Positions 17,366 through 26,323 of a stretch of DNA of 64,000 nucleotides are shown here, piece by piece. The stretch lies in NCBI GenBank assembly GCA_964634005.1, contig CAZWKQ010000004.1, positions 135,464 to 199,463 on the forward strand. Reading direction: 5' to 3'. The position numbers and the translations under genes are program-made. Numbering within the stretch: position 1 is the first letter of the stretch; each line of letters opens with the position of its first letter. The DNA comes from CAZWKQ01 sp964634005. GTDB taxonomy: Bacteria; Bacteroidota; Bacteroidia; Bacteroidales; JACABE01. Below the pieces are notes generated by a model. That model saw only the letters and a program-made list of their open reading frames with translations. It was not told where the DNA came from and did not search any database.

Positions 17366-19102
17366 ATGACACAAGTTGATAAAAATATATTGGAAAAAGC
17401 TCAAAAATGGCTTGACATTTCTTTCGACGAAGAAACAAGAAAACAGGTTAAATATCTGATTGATAACGACCATAATGAGTTGATTGAATCTTTTTACACT
17501 AACCTTGAATTTGGCACAGGCGGACTGCGCGGTATTATGGGTGTCGGAACCAACCGAATGAACAAATACACTGTAGGCATGGCTACCCAAGGTTTTGCAA
17601 ATTATATTAAAAAAATGTTTGCCGAAAAAGACATGATTAAAATTGCCATAGCCTTCGATTCGAGAAACAACAGCAGTTTTTTTGCTCAGATAACGGCGAA
17701 TGTAATGTCAGCTAACGGAATTAAGGTATATTTGTTTGAAAGCCTAAGACCGACACCCGAACTATCGTTTGCAATTAGACATTTGGGATGTCAGGCAGGT
17801 GTTGTTATTACTGCTTCTCATAATCCTAAAGAATATAACGGCTACAAAGCCTACTGGGAAGACGGCGGACAATTAATAGCTCCACACGATAAAAATGTTA
17901 TTGAAGAAGTTTTAAAGATTACTGATTTAAAACAGGTTAATTTTTCTAAAGTCCCCGAATTAATAGAAATAATCGGTGAAAATGTTGATTTTGCTTATTT
18001 AGAAAAAGTAAAATCACTGTCGTTATCTCAAGATTTAATAAAAAAACACAAAAATCTAAGCATAGTTTACACTCCGCTGCATGGAACCGGCGTAGTACTA
18101 GTCCCGAGAGCCTTAAAAGAATATGGTTTTGAAAATATACATTTGGTTGAAGAACAAACTGTGGCTGACGGGAATTTCCCGACGGTAAAATCGCCAAATC
18201 CTGAAGAAAAATCGGCTTTGGAAATGGCTATTAATAAAGCAAAATCGGTAAACGCAAACCTTGTGCTGGCAACCGACCCCGATGCCGACAGAGTGGGAAT
18301 TGCCATTAAAAACGATACAGGAGAATATATTTTACTAAACGGAAATCAAACAGCCTCTGTATTGATCTATTATCTTATAAATAAATGGAAAGAAAATAAT
18401 AAGCTGACAGGCAAAGAATACATTGTTAAAACAATAGTAACTTCAGAGTTGTTGAAGGAAATAGCTATAAAAAACGGTGTTGAAAGTTATGATGTTCTAA
18501 CAGGATTCAAATATATTGCCGAAATTATCAAAAATCTTGAAGGCGAAAAAACCTTTATAGGAGGAGGCGAAGAAAGTTACGGTTATCTTGTCGGCGATTT
18601 TGTAAGAGACAAAGATGCCGTTATAGCTTGCTGTATGATTGCCGAAATGGCTGCATGGGCTGCCGAATCGAATAAAACTTTTTACGACATCCTTATTGAT
18701 TTATATCTTGAATATGGTTTTTATAAAGAAAATTTGCTATCGATAACCAAAAAGGGTAAAGCAGGTACTGAAGAAATACAACAAATGATGAATAATTTCA
18801 GACAATCGCCTCCTGCTTTTATAAACGGAAGCAAGGTAATTGCAATAAAAGATTATCTTCTTCAAATTTCAAAAGATCTTATTTCAAACAGAAACTCAGC
18901 CATCGATTTGCCAAAATCAAACGTAATACAATTCTTTACTGAAGACGGAAGCAAAATCACGGTAAGACCTTCGGGAACCGAACCAAAAATTAAATTTTAC
19001 TTTGGAGTTCGCGATGTTTTAAAAACAAAAGAAGATTTTGAAGCTACCGATAAAAAATTAGATTCGAAAATAAAAGCGATTATTGCAGATTTAGGGTTAT
19101 AA
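17366..19102 (+). CDS. Phosphoglucomutase/phosphomannomutase family enzyme (PGM2-like)
   Basis: Interconverts hexose 1- and 6-phosphates, feeding UDP-glucose or GDP-mannose synthesis. The 578-residue alpha-D-phosphohexomutase has the phospho-Ser loop TASHNPKEYNGYK (Ser151), the metal-binding TDPDADRVG, the sugar-binding GGGEESYGYL and the C-terminal phosphate-binding VRPSGTEPKIKFYF. Length and the extra N-terminal segment fit the PGM2-like (phosphoribomutase/glucomutase) branch, so sugar specificity is not settled by sequence alone. Last gene of the plus-strand block, convergent with manC. Confidence 0.92.
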   Translation: MTQVDKNILEKAQKWLDISFDEETRKQVKYLIDNDHNELIESFYTNLEFGTGGLRGIMGVGTNRMNKYTVGMATQGFANYIKKMFAEKDMIKIAIAFDSRNNSSFFAQITANVMSANGIKVYLFESLRPTPELSFAIRHLGCQAGVVITASHNPKEYNGYKAYWEDGGQLIAPHDKNVIEEVLKITDLKQVNFSKVPELIEIIGENVDFAYLEKVKSLSLSQDLIKKHKNLSIVYTPLHGTGVVLVPRALKEYGFENIHLVEEQTVADGNFPTVKSPNPEEKSALEMAINKAKSVNANLVLATDPDADRVGIAIKNDTGEYILLNGNQTASVLIYYLINKWKENNKLTGKEYIVKTIVTSELLKEIAIKNGVESYDVLTGFKYIAEIIKNLEGEKTFIGGGEESYGYLVGDFVRDKDAVIACCMIAEMAAWAAESNKTFYDILIDLYLEYGFYKENLLSITKKGKAGTEEIQQMMNNFRQSPPAFINGSKVIAIKDYLLQISKDLISNRNSAIDLPKSNVIQFFTEDGSKITVRPSGTEPKIKFYFGVRDVLKTKEDFEATDKKLDSKIKAIIADLGL

Positions 19103-19115
19103 AATATAACCCTAA
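19091..19115. terminator. Bidirectional hairpin between the mutase gene and manC
   Basis: A perfect 10-bp stem, TTAGGGTTAT (19091-19100) with ATAACCCTAA (19106-19115), and a 5-base loop lies between convergent genes. It includes the stop codon of the upstream gene. The U-tract is weak, so efficiency is uncertain. Confidence 0.6.
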
Positions 19116-19124
19116 TCTTTCTGT

Positions 19125-20213
19125 TTAAACATATTTATCACCTTTTTCGCTCATAACGTCATTTACAAACTGCCTGATTTGTTGTTCTTCCGATTTCTTA
19201 CAAATCAATAGGATATTATTGTCTTCAACAACTATATAGTCTTCTAATCCTTGAATTACTGCAAGCTTATCTTTAGGGAAATTTATCAAACAGTTTTTTG
19301 TATCGTAAACCATAATATTTTTCCCAACTATGGAGTTTCCGTTATCATCTTTACTTCTGTTTTCGTATAAAGAACCCCATGTTCCCAAATCGGACCAGCC
19401 GAAATCGGCAGCCAAAACATATACATTTTCGGCTTTTTCCATCACTCCGTAATCAATAGAGATGTTTTTGCAAACAGTATAAGCGTTTTTTATAAAATCT
19501 TCTTCGTTGTTTGTATTATAATAAGGAATACCTTCTTTAAATATAGTGTCGATATCGGGTAAATGCACCTCAAATGCTTTCATAATGCTGTTGAGCGACC
19601 AAACAAAAATCCCTGCATTCCACAGAAAATCTCCGCTGGCAAGAAAAGATTTTGCCATCTCCAAAGCCGGCTTTTCGGTAAAAGTCTTGACTTTCTTTAA
19701 TTTCGTGTGGTTTTCGGTAGATTGAATATCATTAAATTGAATATAGCCATATCCTGTATCGGGGCGGCTGGGCTGAATACCTAAAGTAATGAGCCAATCA
19801 TTATTTTTACTTGCTTCAAGAGCTGTTTTGATAACTTCAGTAAAAATATCCTCCCTTAAAATTATATGGTCTGATGGTGAAACTACAATATTTGCATTAG
19901 GATTTATCTTTTGAATTTTATAATTGGCATAAGCTATGCAGGGAGCAGTATTTCTTCGTGCAGGTTCGCAAATAATTTGATTATCCGATATATCAGGAAG
20001 CTGGTTCTTGACCATATCCTTATATATATCGCTTGTTACAATATATATATTTTCTTTGGGACAAACAGAAGTAAATCTTCTGAAAGTCTGCTGTATTAAA
20101 GTTTCGCCTGTGCCTAATATATCAATAAACTGTTTTGGTTGCGAAGTTCGACTTAACGGCCAAAAGCGTGAACCAACTCCTCCGGCCATTATTACACAAA
20201 AATTATTTTCCAT
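19125..20213 (-). CDS. manC: Mannose-1-phosphate guanylyltransferase
   Basis: Makes GDP-mannose from mannose-1-phosphate and GTP. The 362-residue nucleotidyltransferase has the pyrophosphorylase signature GGVGSRFWP (11-19) with TSQPKQF next to it, VSPSDHIIL, FTEKPALEMAKSFL and WNAGIFVW, as in ManC/Cps proteins. It lacks the C-terminal cupin isomerase domain, so it is the single-function form. It points toward the mutase gene that could provide its substrate. Confidence 0.94.
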   Translation of the reverse strand: MENNFCVIMAGGVGSRFWPLSRTSQPKQFIDILGTGETLIQQTFRRFTSVCPKENIYIVTSDIYKDMVKNQLPDISDNQIICEPARRNTAPCIAYANYKIQKINPNANIVVSPSDHIILREDIFTEVIKTALEASKNNDWLITLGIQPSRPDTGYGYIQFNDIQSTENHTKLKKVKTFTEKPALEMAKSFLASGDFLWNAGIFVWSLNSIMKAFEVHLPDIDTIFKEGIPYYNTNNEEDFIKNAYTVCKNISIDYGVMEKAENVYVLAADFGWSDLGTWGSLYENRSKDDNGNSIVGKNIMVYDTKNCLINFPKDKLAVIQGLEDYIVVEDNNILLICKKSEEQQIRQFVNDVMSEKGDKYV

Positions 20214-20290
20214 TCTTACTCAATTTCATTTATTAAGGTCTGCAAAAATAATAATTATTATCGTAAAGATAAACCCCATGTCGTTTTAAT

Positions 20291-20899
20291 TTAATCAATT
20301 AATAATCTTACCCTGACAAAAGGCTGAAACAAATAGAGTTTATTATTATTTAAACATAAGCATTTATATCTTTTTCTCAATTTCTCAATCATCTGAAATT
20401 TTAACCCATTGACGGTAATAAACTTTGTTTTGGGCGATAATTGCTCGACATAAAAATATCCCTCCTCAATTTCATTCGATTTGATAATATCTCTTACAAT
20501 TGCGTTTTCAGCTCTTACAGGATTTTCGATATTTCTGAGTATAATTTCTGCTGTTTCTTTACTAAAAAATCCTTTCTTAATAAAACTGATAATCAGATTA
20601 ACATAATTCATTTTCCATTCTTCTCCATGAGGGAAAGCCTTATTTTTAAACACTTTCCATGTGAGTAGATGTGCATATTCGTGTAAAAATATTAACAAAA
20701 AAAGATCGGGCGGTAAATCTTGATTTATACTGATTCTGTGGAAATTTATTTTCGATGTAGGCGGTCGATAATCACCAATTTTAGTCTTTCGCTTTTTTGT
20801 AATAATCAATTGAATTTTTTCTTTTTCAATTATTTCAACAATGCTATCTGATGACTCTAAAGGGAAATATTTGGATATAATTGGCTTAATATCATTCAT
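20291..20899 (-). CDS. SprT-like zinc metalloprotein
   Basis: A 202-residue protein with the SprT-type metal site: HEYAH (His73, Glu74, His77) in IFLHEYAHLLTW, and a third ligand candidate His91 in HGEEW. SprT/Spartan domains in bacteria are putative proteases of unknown substrate; the eukaryotic relative cleaves DNA-protein crosslinks. The C-terminal half ends in a short basic segment (KLRKRYKCLCLNNNKLYLFQP) where other members have a zinc ribbon; only two Cys remain. It follows a small lipoprotein gene by 32 bases. Confidence 0.82.
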   Translation of the reverse strand: MNDIKPIISKYFPLESSDSIVEIIEKEKIQLIITKKRKTKIGDYRPPTSKINFHRISINQDLPPDLFLLIFLHEYAHLLTWKVFKNKAFPHGEEWKMNYVNLIISFIKKGFFSKETAEIILRNIENPVRAENAIVRDIIKSNEIEEGYFYVEQLSPKTKFITVNGLKFQMIEKLRKRYKCLCLNNNKLYLFQPFVRVRLLID

Positions 20900-20931
20900 T
20901 TAATTTATACGAAAAAAAATTTAGCAATAGT

Positions 20932-21099
20932 TTAGCTCGGTTCTTTTTTAAAAAACTGATCGTAGTTATTAATTGTGAATGAAGGACAATCGCATTTTTT
21001 TTTCTTTTTTTTAGGATATTTATCAGTAGCACACGAAGTTAATATCACCACAAAAAAGATAAATATGATTTTCAGCAATATTTTCAATCCGGTATTCAT
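20932..21099 (-). CDS. Small lysine-rich lipoprotein
   Basis: A 55-residue ORF too short for many gene callers. It starts MNTGLKILLKIIFIFFVVIL and has a lipobox LTSC with the lipidated Cys at 23, then a six-Lys run (30-35, KYPKKKKKKCDCPSF) and two Cys (CDC). A -7-like box TAATTTTG (21119-21126) lies just upstream. The signal peptide, stop codon position and spacing to the SprT-like gene make it a convincing gene. I do not recognise a named family, and function is unknown. Confidence 0.75.
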   Translation of the reverse strand: MNTGLKILLKIIFIFFVVILTSCATDKYPKKKKKKCDCPSFTINNYDQFFKKEPS

Positions 21100-21348
21100 A
21101 GGTTTTAAAAGTAAACTGCAAAATTAATATTCTATTTGTTTTTTGTTGAATGAAATGTGAATATTTTATATAAAATAGAGTAAATTAAGTAATTACAATT
21201 TTATTAACAAAAAAAATATATTATATATTATTGAAATTCAGATATATAAAATTTAATGTTGAAATTTTGCCGGTATATTTTAATCTTAATAACAAACAAG
21301 TGAACATATAAAGAATATATTTGCAATTAATTGTAAAACAAAAAAACG

Positions 21349-22176
21349 ATGAAGAGAATATTTATTTTATTAGCATTGATTAGTGTATTGAGTTTTTTAT
21401 CGTGCAAAAAAGATGATAATAAGACTCCCGATACAAATACTGTATTTGTGAACAAGTCTCCAGAAGGTCGCAAGGTTGTTTTGGAAGAATTTACCGGTGT
21501 TAAATGCGGATATTGCCCCGACGGCCATGAAATAATGAAGCAAATTATGAATGAAAATCCGGGGAAGGCTATATGTTTCAGCATACATGGCGGAACTTAT
21601 TCGGTACCTTATGCAGGCGATCCCGATTTAACCTCGCCTTGGGCTGCGGCAATAATTTCTTTCTCGCAATTAACCGGCTACCCTGCAGGTATGGTAAACA
21701 GAGAAGACCTTGACAATGACGGAAAACTTGCTATTGGGAGAGGTTCATGGAAAAGTCATGCTGCTCAAATATTGGCAAGCGGAAATTCTCCTGTAAATAT
21801 TGGAATAAAAAGCACTTTCAACTCATCAAGTCGCTTGCTTACCATAAAGGTTCAATATTACTACACTGCCGATGGCAATGGCACAAATAAACTTAATGTA
21901 GGTATTCTCGAAAGCGGAATTATGACTCAACAAGCAGGGGCAACTACCAATCCTTATGAGCAAAATAATGTTTTACGCGATTTCCTTACAGGGCAATGGG
22001 GCGATGAAATTACTACAACAACCGCCGGTACTCTTGGCACTAAAACTTATACTTACACTATTCCTTCGGGGTGGAACATTGCTAAATGCGACGTTATTGC
22101 ATATATAACCAAAGGTGACAACAAAAAAATCTACTCAGGAGAAAAAGTTGCAGCTAACGGAGGTTCTGCAAATTAA
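21349..22176 (+). CDS. Omp28-related lipoprotein with thioredoxin-like CxxC
   Basis: A 275-residue predicted outer-membrane lipoprotein of the Omp28 family, common in Bacteroidota. The signal peptide ends in a lipobox (FLSC, Cys19). A thioredoxin-like half has VVLEEFTGVKCGYCPDGHEIMKQI with an intact CGYC pair, and the C-terminal half is beta-rich (TYTYTIPSGWNIAKCDVIAYI). Omp28 of Porphyromonas gingivalis is a surface protein; biochemical role is not established. A paralogue lies at 27240-28058. A -7-like box TATATTTG is at 21316-21323. Confidence 0.85.
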   Translation: MKRIFILLALISVLSFLSCKKDDNKTPDTNTVFVNKSPEGRKVVLEEFTGVKCGYCPDGHEIMKQIMNENPGKAICFSIHGGTYSVPYAGDPDLTSPWAAAIISFSQLTGYPAGMVNREDLDNDGKLAIGRGSWKSHAAQILASGNSPVNIGIKSTFNSSSRLLTIKVQYYYTADGNGTNKLNVGILESGIMTQQAGATTNPYEQNNVLRDFLTGQWGDEITTTTAGTLGTKTYTYTIPSGWNIAKCDVIAYITKGDNKKIYSGEKVAANGGSAN

Positions 22177-22219
22177 TATTTTAGGCAAATTGACAATTAT
22201 TTAATTTTAATTTTAAAAG

Positions 22220-22245
22220 GCAGGGTATCAGCCCTGCTTTTTTTT
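22220..22245 (+). terminator. Rho-independent terminator after the first Omp28 gene
   Basis: Stem GCAGGG (22220-22225) with CCCTGC (22232-22237), then eight T residues. It directly precedes the palindromic repeat that begins at 22248. Confidence 0.85.
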
Positions 22246-22247
22246 AT

Positions 22248-22304
22248 CCCAAATTATACAATAAAGAAAATCTTTATTGTATAATCGAATAAGAAAATTT
22301 TGGG
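22248..22304. repeat. 57-bp palindromic repeat, copy 1
   Basis: Bounded by CCCAAA and TTTGGG, with a perfect 14-bp internal inverted repeat TTATACAATAAAGA (22254-22267) / TCTTTATTGTATAA (22271-22284) and a 3-base loop. The reverse complement matches 33191-33247 at about 51 of 57 positions. It fills the space between a terminator and the stop codon of the DUF4838 gene. Confidence 0.8.
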
Positions 22305-22305
22305 T

Positions 22306-24579
22306 TTATCTGATAATTATTTCGTCAGTCATAAGCCAAGCTCTCTCATTAAGACCTTTCCAATCGGGTAGTTTACCTATATTTTTTATTTTTACATTAA
22401 CAAATCTGGTCAATTTTACTGGTTTAATATCTATTTTAAAAGTTTCGATCTGAGGTTTCTTTTTAATAAGCGCTTCACGATTAATTAATGATCCTATTAC
22501 AGTATAATTTTTTCCGTCGTCGGAGGCATAAATTTCAATACTTTCGGGAGGAAAAATCCATGAAAAATGGTTGTTGATAAAAGATATTTCTACTTCATTA
22601 ATTTCTGTAATTTCGCCTAAATCAATGTAAGCATTTATATAATCACCCCACCAGCCTTGCCATAGAGAGTGGAAATCCTCATTTCCTCTAACTCCATCAA
22701 TTAAAGTTGTTTCTCCGTTTGCTTTATACAACCTTGAGGAAGGAATTTCGAAACGTATTTTCTTACCTACAGCTTTATTATCAGGCACTAAAGCATTTTT
22801 AAAATATTCTTTTGTTTTATTGTAGTATTCATCAGGAGTTGTTTCATTCTCCGATAGCAATTCAGGACCGTTTTCTTTCGAAATTTCATAAAACTTTTCT
22901 AAAATATCAGTAGCTTCTTTTTTCAAGACAAAATTTTTGTTTAAACTATCCTTTTCAAATATCCAATCCTTAGTATAGGGGCTGTTTTTACTTACTTCAA
23001 GATAGGCATACCTGAGGCTTTGAAGTAATAATTCAACCCTTTTCGATTTTTTTTCATCAGTTTTTACCGCATCTAAAGCTTTATTAAGCAAAACAAAGTA
23101 TTCCCTTATATTATCCATTGATAAATAATTGCTTGAGTACGTAACCGGCGGCTCATATAGGGTAAGTTTTTCGCCCGACAACAACAATTCTGCCGTAATT
23201 TTATCGATATATTGCCTTATATATTGCGAAGCTTCGCCATAATAGGCATTTAAAAATTCATCCATCAATTTATCGGTGCTTTCATCGGGATTCCATAATA
23301 GTTTTGATATAAGATATGTGCGCAATTCGTTGAATTCAATATTTTTGTATGGCATTCCTTGTTCGAAAATCATAGTTGCATAATTCGAAAAAAGCTTGAT
23401 GTTTGGTTGTAAAACGTGAAAATTAGGAAAAGGACTTAGTAAATGCGAAAAATTGACAACATAATCCCAAATTAGGATATTGTCAGTCAATAGCGACCAA
23501 TCAACCAAATCGTCATAAAAGTTATTCTCGCTTTTGTCGTCAATTATAGGCTTACTTCTGTCAGCTTCAATTGTGCAAAGCATAATATTGACGTTATCGT
23601 TAGGCAAAGTATATTTTGGGGCTTTCCTGCTATATTGATAAGCCAATGTAGAAATTACTTTATCGGGAAAGTTTTCGGCTATTTTATTAACGAATCTTAT
23701 TATACTTCCCGACGGGGAGCCTTCTATACTGTCAATTTCGCGACATTTATCGCACTGACAATAATTAAAATTATCCATTTGGCTTACCGACCAATACTTT
23801 GCATTGGGAATTTTAATCATGTATTCTTTGAGATTTTTAGTAACTATATCAGCAACTTCAGGATTCGATAAACATAATTGATCGGGAATACGAACACCAT
23901 TTCTAAGAGCGTAATATTCGGGATGTTTGTTAAAATACTCTTCCGGAGGTAAAAGTTTATGCATAGTATGTACCCATAATCCCCCCCAATCGCTCGATAT
24001 TCGTCCCGAATTGGAAGAGTTGAGTTTATGAAACTTTGAATAATCGGGCAAATAAGAATTGTAATAATGAATAGCCCTGAATTTAAAAGGCGGATTTTGA
24101 ATATCTTCGGTTAACGAGCGAATTACAATGGTATTCTTAGCAGGTATTATCTGTTCATCTTCGGCATAAAATCTACAACCCAAATACTTTTCCAAAAAGG
24201 TATATACCGCATTTATAAGGCCTTTGCCCGAACTTGCGGTAAAATATAAATTACCGTTTACATTTGATATTCTGAAACCTTGATTATTTATTCTGTTAAA
24301 ATCAAAAAACGGATCGCTTGTGTAATTCTCTTCAAAAACAATATAACGGGTTTTTCCTGTCATTTTATCGGTACAAGGCAATAAAAAGCCCGTCATTCTT
24401 TTGAAATAGTCTCTCAAATCGTCAATAGCAACCTGACAGTCGTTTGAAGGGTTTTTAGGTACAACTATTACATAGTCGGAATAATTGTTGTTAAACAATG
24501 TAATTGTTTGACTGCTTAAGTTAAAACTTAACAGTATGACAGATAAAAAAAACAATATCCATTTTTTATTCATTTTCAT
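22306..24579 (-). CDS. Secreted DUF4838 protein with C-terminal discoidin-like domain
   Basis: A 757-residue exported protein, probably acting on polysaccharide. It has a signal peptide (to about residue 24), an N-terminal domain like that before alpha-glucuronidases (AIDDLRDYFKRMTGFLLPC), a DUF4838 region with WSVSQMDNFNYCQCDKCREID and a C-terminal F5/8 type C (discoidin)-like domain (about 620-757) ending RAWLMTDEIIIR. DUF4838 proteins are distantly related to GH20/GH67-type barrels, but activity is not proven. Start is MKM or the second Met; either overlaps the preceding acetyltransferase gene. Confidence 0.8.
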   Translation of the reverse strand: MKMNKKWILFFLSVILLSFNLSSQTITLFNNNYSDYVIVVPKNPSNDCQVAIDDLRDYFKRMTGFLLPCTDKMTGKTRYIVFEENYTSDPFFDFNRINNQGFRISNVNGNLYFTASSGKGLINAVYTFLEKYLGCRFYAEDEQIIPAKNTIVIRSLTEDIQNPPFKFRAIHYYNSYLPDYSKFHKLNSSNSGRISSDWGGLWVHTMHKLLPPEEYFNKHPEYYALRNGVRIPDQLCLSNPEVADIVTKNLKEYMIKIPNAKYWSVSQMDNFNYCQCDKCREIDSIEGSPSGSIIRFVNKIAENFPDKVISTLAYQYSRKAPKYTLPNDNVNIMLCTIEADRSKPIIDDKSENNFYDDLVDWSLLTDNILIWDYVVNFSHLLSPFPNFHVLQPNIKLFSNYATMIFEQGMPYKNIEFNELRTYLISKLLWNPDESTDKLMDEFLNAYYGEASQYIRQYIDKITAELLLSGEKLTLYEPPVTYSSNYLSMDNIREYFVLLNKALDAVKTDEKKSKRVELLLQSLRYAYLEVSKNSPYTKDWIFEKDSLNKNFVLKKEATDILEKFYEISKENGPELLSENETTPDEYYNKTKEYFKNALVPDNKAVGKKIRFEIPSSRLYKANGETTLIDGVRGNEDFHSLWQGWWGDYINAYIDLGEITEINEVEISFINNHFSWIFPPESIEIYASDDGKNYTVIGSLINREALIKKKPQIETFKIDIKPVKLTRFVNVKIKNIGKLPDWKGLNERAWLMTDEIIIR

Positions 24580-25114
24580 TTTCTTTATTATTCCAATTCT
24601 CCTTTAATAACGAATATATACAGCTATCCAAAATTGTATCTTGCTTTATTATATAATTTTTCAGAATTGCTTCACAACTGAACCCGGCGTTTTCGAGGAC
24701 TTTACGCGAAGCAATATTTTTAGCCATAGGTTCTGCATAAATCCTTATTATATCCTTATTGTCAAATATATACTTTACAATAATCTTTACAGCATTTGTC
24801 ATTATTCCTTTTCCTCTGAATTTTTTTGATAAAAAGTAGCCAATTTCGGCATTTTTACGATATATATCGGTTTTTAAAGTTATTCCAATACTGCCTGCTA
24901 ATTTTTTATCAACTTCAATAGCAAAAAATAATCCTTTATTCTTTTCATTTCTTGCAAAATCAATCCAATTAACTGCGTCATTTTCAGTGTATGGATGAGG
25001 AAATGCATCTCTTAAATTAATATAAACATCTTCCTCGTTTGCTATAGCGATTAATTCATCTTTGTCATTTTCAGTCCATTCTCTTAGTATAAAACCGTTT
25101 CCTTGTAGTATCAT
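24566..25114 (-). CDS. GNAT family N-acetyltransferase (RimJ/RimL type)
   Basis: A 182-residue acetyl-CoA-dependent transferase. The fold is indicated by the N-terminal FILREWTENDKDELIAIANEED, the acetyl-CoA loop in LSKKFRGKGIMTNAVKIIV and the C-terminal ENAGFSCEAILKNYIIK. This arrangement matches the RimJ/RimL-like branch that modifies protein N-termini or small amines; the acceptor is unknown. It overlaps the DUF4838 gene downstream and is 6 bases behind the DUF1684 gene, so the three form one transcript. Confidence 0.85.
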   Translation of the reverse strand: MILQGNGFILREWTENDKDELIAIANEEDVYINLRDAFPHPYTENDAVNWIDFARNEKNKGLFFAIEVDKKLAGSIGITLKTDIYRKNAEIGYFLSKKFRGKGIMTNAVKIIVKYIFDNKDIIRIYAEPMAKNIASRKVLENAGFSCEAILKNYIIKQDTILDSCIYSLLKENWNNKENENE

Positions 25115-25120
25115 TTTTAT

Positions 25121-25732
25121 TTAATGTTTTTTATATGCCTTTACTCCGGCTTTTATTTCGACCATAAGATTATTCTCTGCAGGTGGAATAGGACACGAAT
25201 ATTTATGATTATAAGCACAATAAGGATTGTAAGCCATATTGAAATCCAATATTACAGTATCGCCGTCAGGTACAGGTAAATCGATATAACGCCCACCTCC
25301 ATAAGTTTCATTACCATTGGTTAAATCGGTAAAGGGTAAGAAAAGATAATTATCATATTCACGTTTTCTATTGGCATCTAAATTTTTGTATAAATTAAGA
25401 GTATAAATGTTGCTTCCCAACGAAAAAATAAGTTCACCGTATTTAACATAAACCGGTGTCCGCGATGTTGTGGTTTTCATTGGAAAAGGAACTTCATACG
25501 GTGTTCTTTTAAAAAAAGCCTTTACACAATAATTTGTATCTATCTCAAAATAATCAAGCCCTTTAAAACTAACAATATCTTCCTTGTTAAGAGGCGATTT
25601 TGCAGAATCAGAAAACTCAATATTAACCGAACTGCGATAATTCATTACTTTAACAAAATCATACTGAGCCGTAACAGCTATAATATTAAGAAATAACAGC
25701 AAAATCAATATTAATAAATGCCTTTTATACAT
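25121..25732 (-). CDS. DUF1684 exported protein
   Basis: A 203-residue protein with a signal peptide (LLILILLLFLNIIAVTAQ) and the DUF1684 core: FLPFTDLTNGNETYGGGRYIDL, then LDFNMAYNPYCAYNHKYSCPIPPAENNLMVEIKAG. The three Cys in the conserved C-terminal block are typical. The function of this common Bacteroidota family is unknown. It heads a three-gene operon with its own promoter. Confidence 0.85.
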   Translation of the reverse strand: MYKRHLLILILLLFLNIIAVTAQYDFVKVMNYRSSVNIEFSDSAKSPLNKEDIVSFKGLDYFEIDTNYCVKAFFKRTPYEVPFPMKTTTSRTPVYVKYGELIFSLGSNIYTLNLYKNLDANRKREYDNYLFLPFTDLTNGNETYGGGRYIDLPVPDGDTVILDFNMAYNPYCAYNHKYSCPIPPAENNLMVEIKAGVKAYKKH

Positions 25733-25756
25733 TGGTTTGTTTGATAATATTATTCA

Positions 25757-25787
25757 CAAAAATAGGTTTTTTATATAACAATTCAAA
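25757..25787 (-). promoter_or_regulatory. Promoter of the DUF1684-GNAT-DUF4838 operon
   Basis: Minus strand: TTTG at 25784-25787, 19-base spacer, then TATTTTTG at 25757-25764. This matches the phylum consensus at every fixed position and lies about 25 bases from the start codon. Confidence 0.75.
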
Positions 25788-25964
25788 CTGTATTTAATTG
25801 CTTTTTAAAACAATTTTATCGTTAAAATAAATACCGTTTAACAAACCATATTTCGGAAGATAAAATTTAATGTGAAATATTTTCAACAGAAAAGAGTTAA
25901 AAAAAAAACAATAATTTATGTTCAAGAAAATGTAATTGTATTAACTTTGTAGAAATAAATTGAA

Positions 25965-26252
25965 ATGATGAGTTATAAAATATTATATAAAAACAAATTC
26001 GTTTTAACTTCAATAATATTTATAGTTTGGATAACATTAATTGACAGGAATAACCTAATATCCCAGTTTAAACTTGTAAGAGAGCTGTCAGAACTCAAGA
26101 AGAAAAAAGAATATTACTTAAGAGAAATCGAAAAGGACAAAAAAGCAACTTTCGAGCTGAATACAAATATTAATACTCTTGAAAAATTTGCCAGAGAAAA
26201 ATATTTGTTTAAGCGTAAGAACGAAGATATTTTTCTTATTGTTAAAGAATAA
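25965..26252 (+). CDS. FtsB/DivIC-like cell division protein
   Basis: A 95-residue bitopic membrane protein of the septum initiator family. One membrane helix (about residues 12-26, KFVLTSIIFIVWITL) is followed by a coiled coil (about 36-72, LVRELSELKKKKEYYLREIEKD) and the family end LEKFAREKYLFKRKNEDIFLI. FtsB/DivIC joins FtsL and FtsQ to bring late divisome proteins to the septum. Translation can start at either of two adjacent ATG codons. A -7-like box TAACTTTG is at 25942-25949. Confidence 0.88.
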   Translation: MMSYKILYKNKFVLTSIIFIVWITLIDRNNLISQFKLVRELSELKKKKEYYLREIEKDKKATFELNTNINTLEKFAREKYLFKRKNEDIFLIVKE

Positions 26253-26265
26253 AGAAATCATAAAA

Positions 26266-26297
26266 AAAGCCTCTTGAATTATTATTCCTGAGGCTTT
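26266..26297. terminator. Bidirectional terminator between ftsB-like gene and a convergent gene
   Basis: Stem AAAGCCTC (26266-26273) with GAGGCTTT (26290-26297), with a T-rich run following on both strands. It serves two convergent genes. Confidence 0.8.
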
Positions 26298-26323
26298 ATT
26301 TTTATTGTAAGGTTATAGATTTT

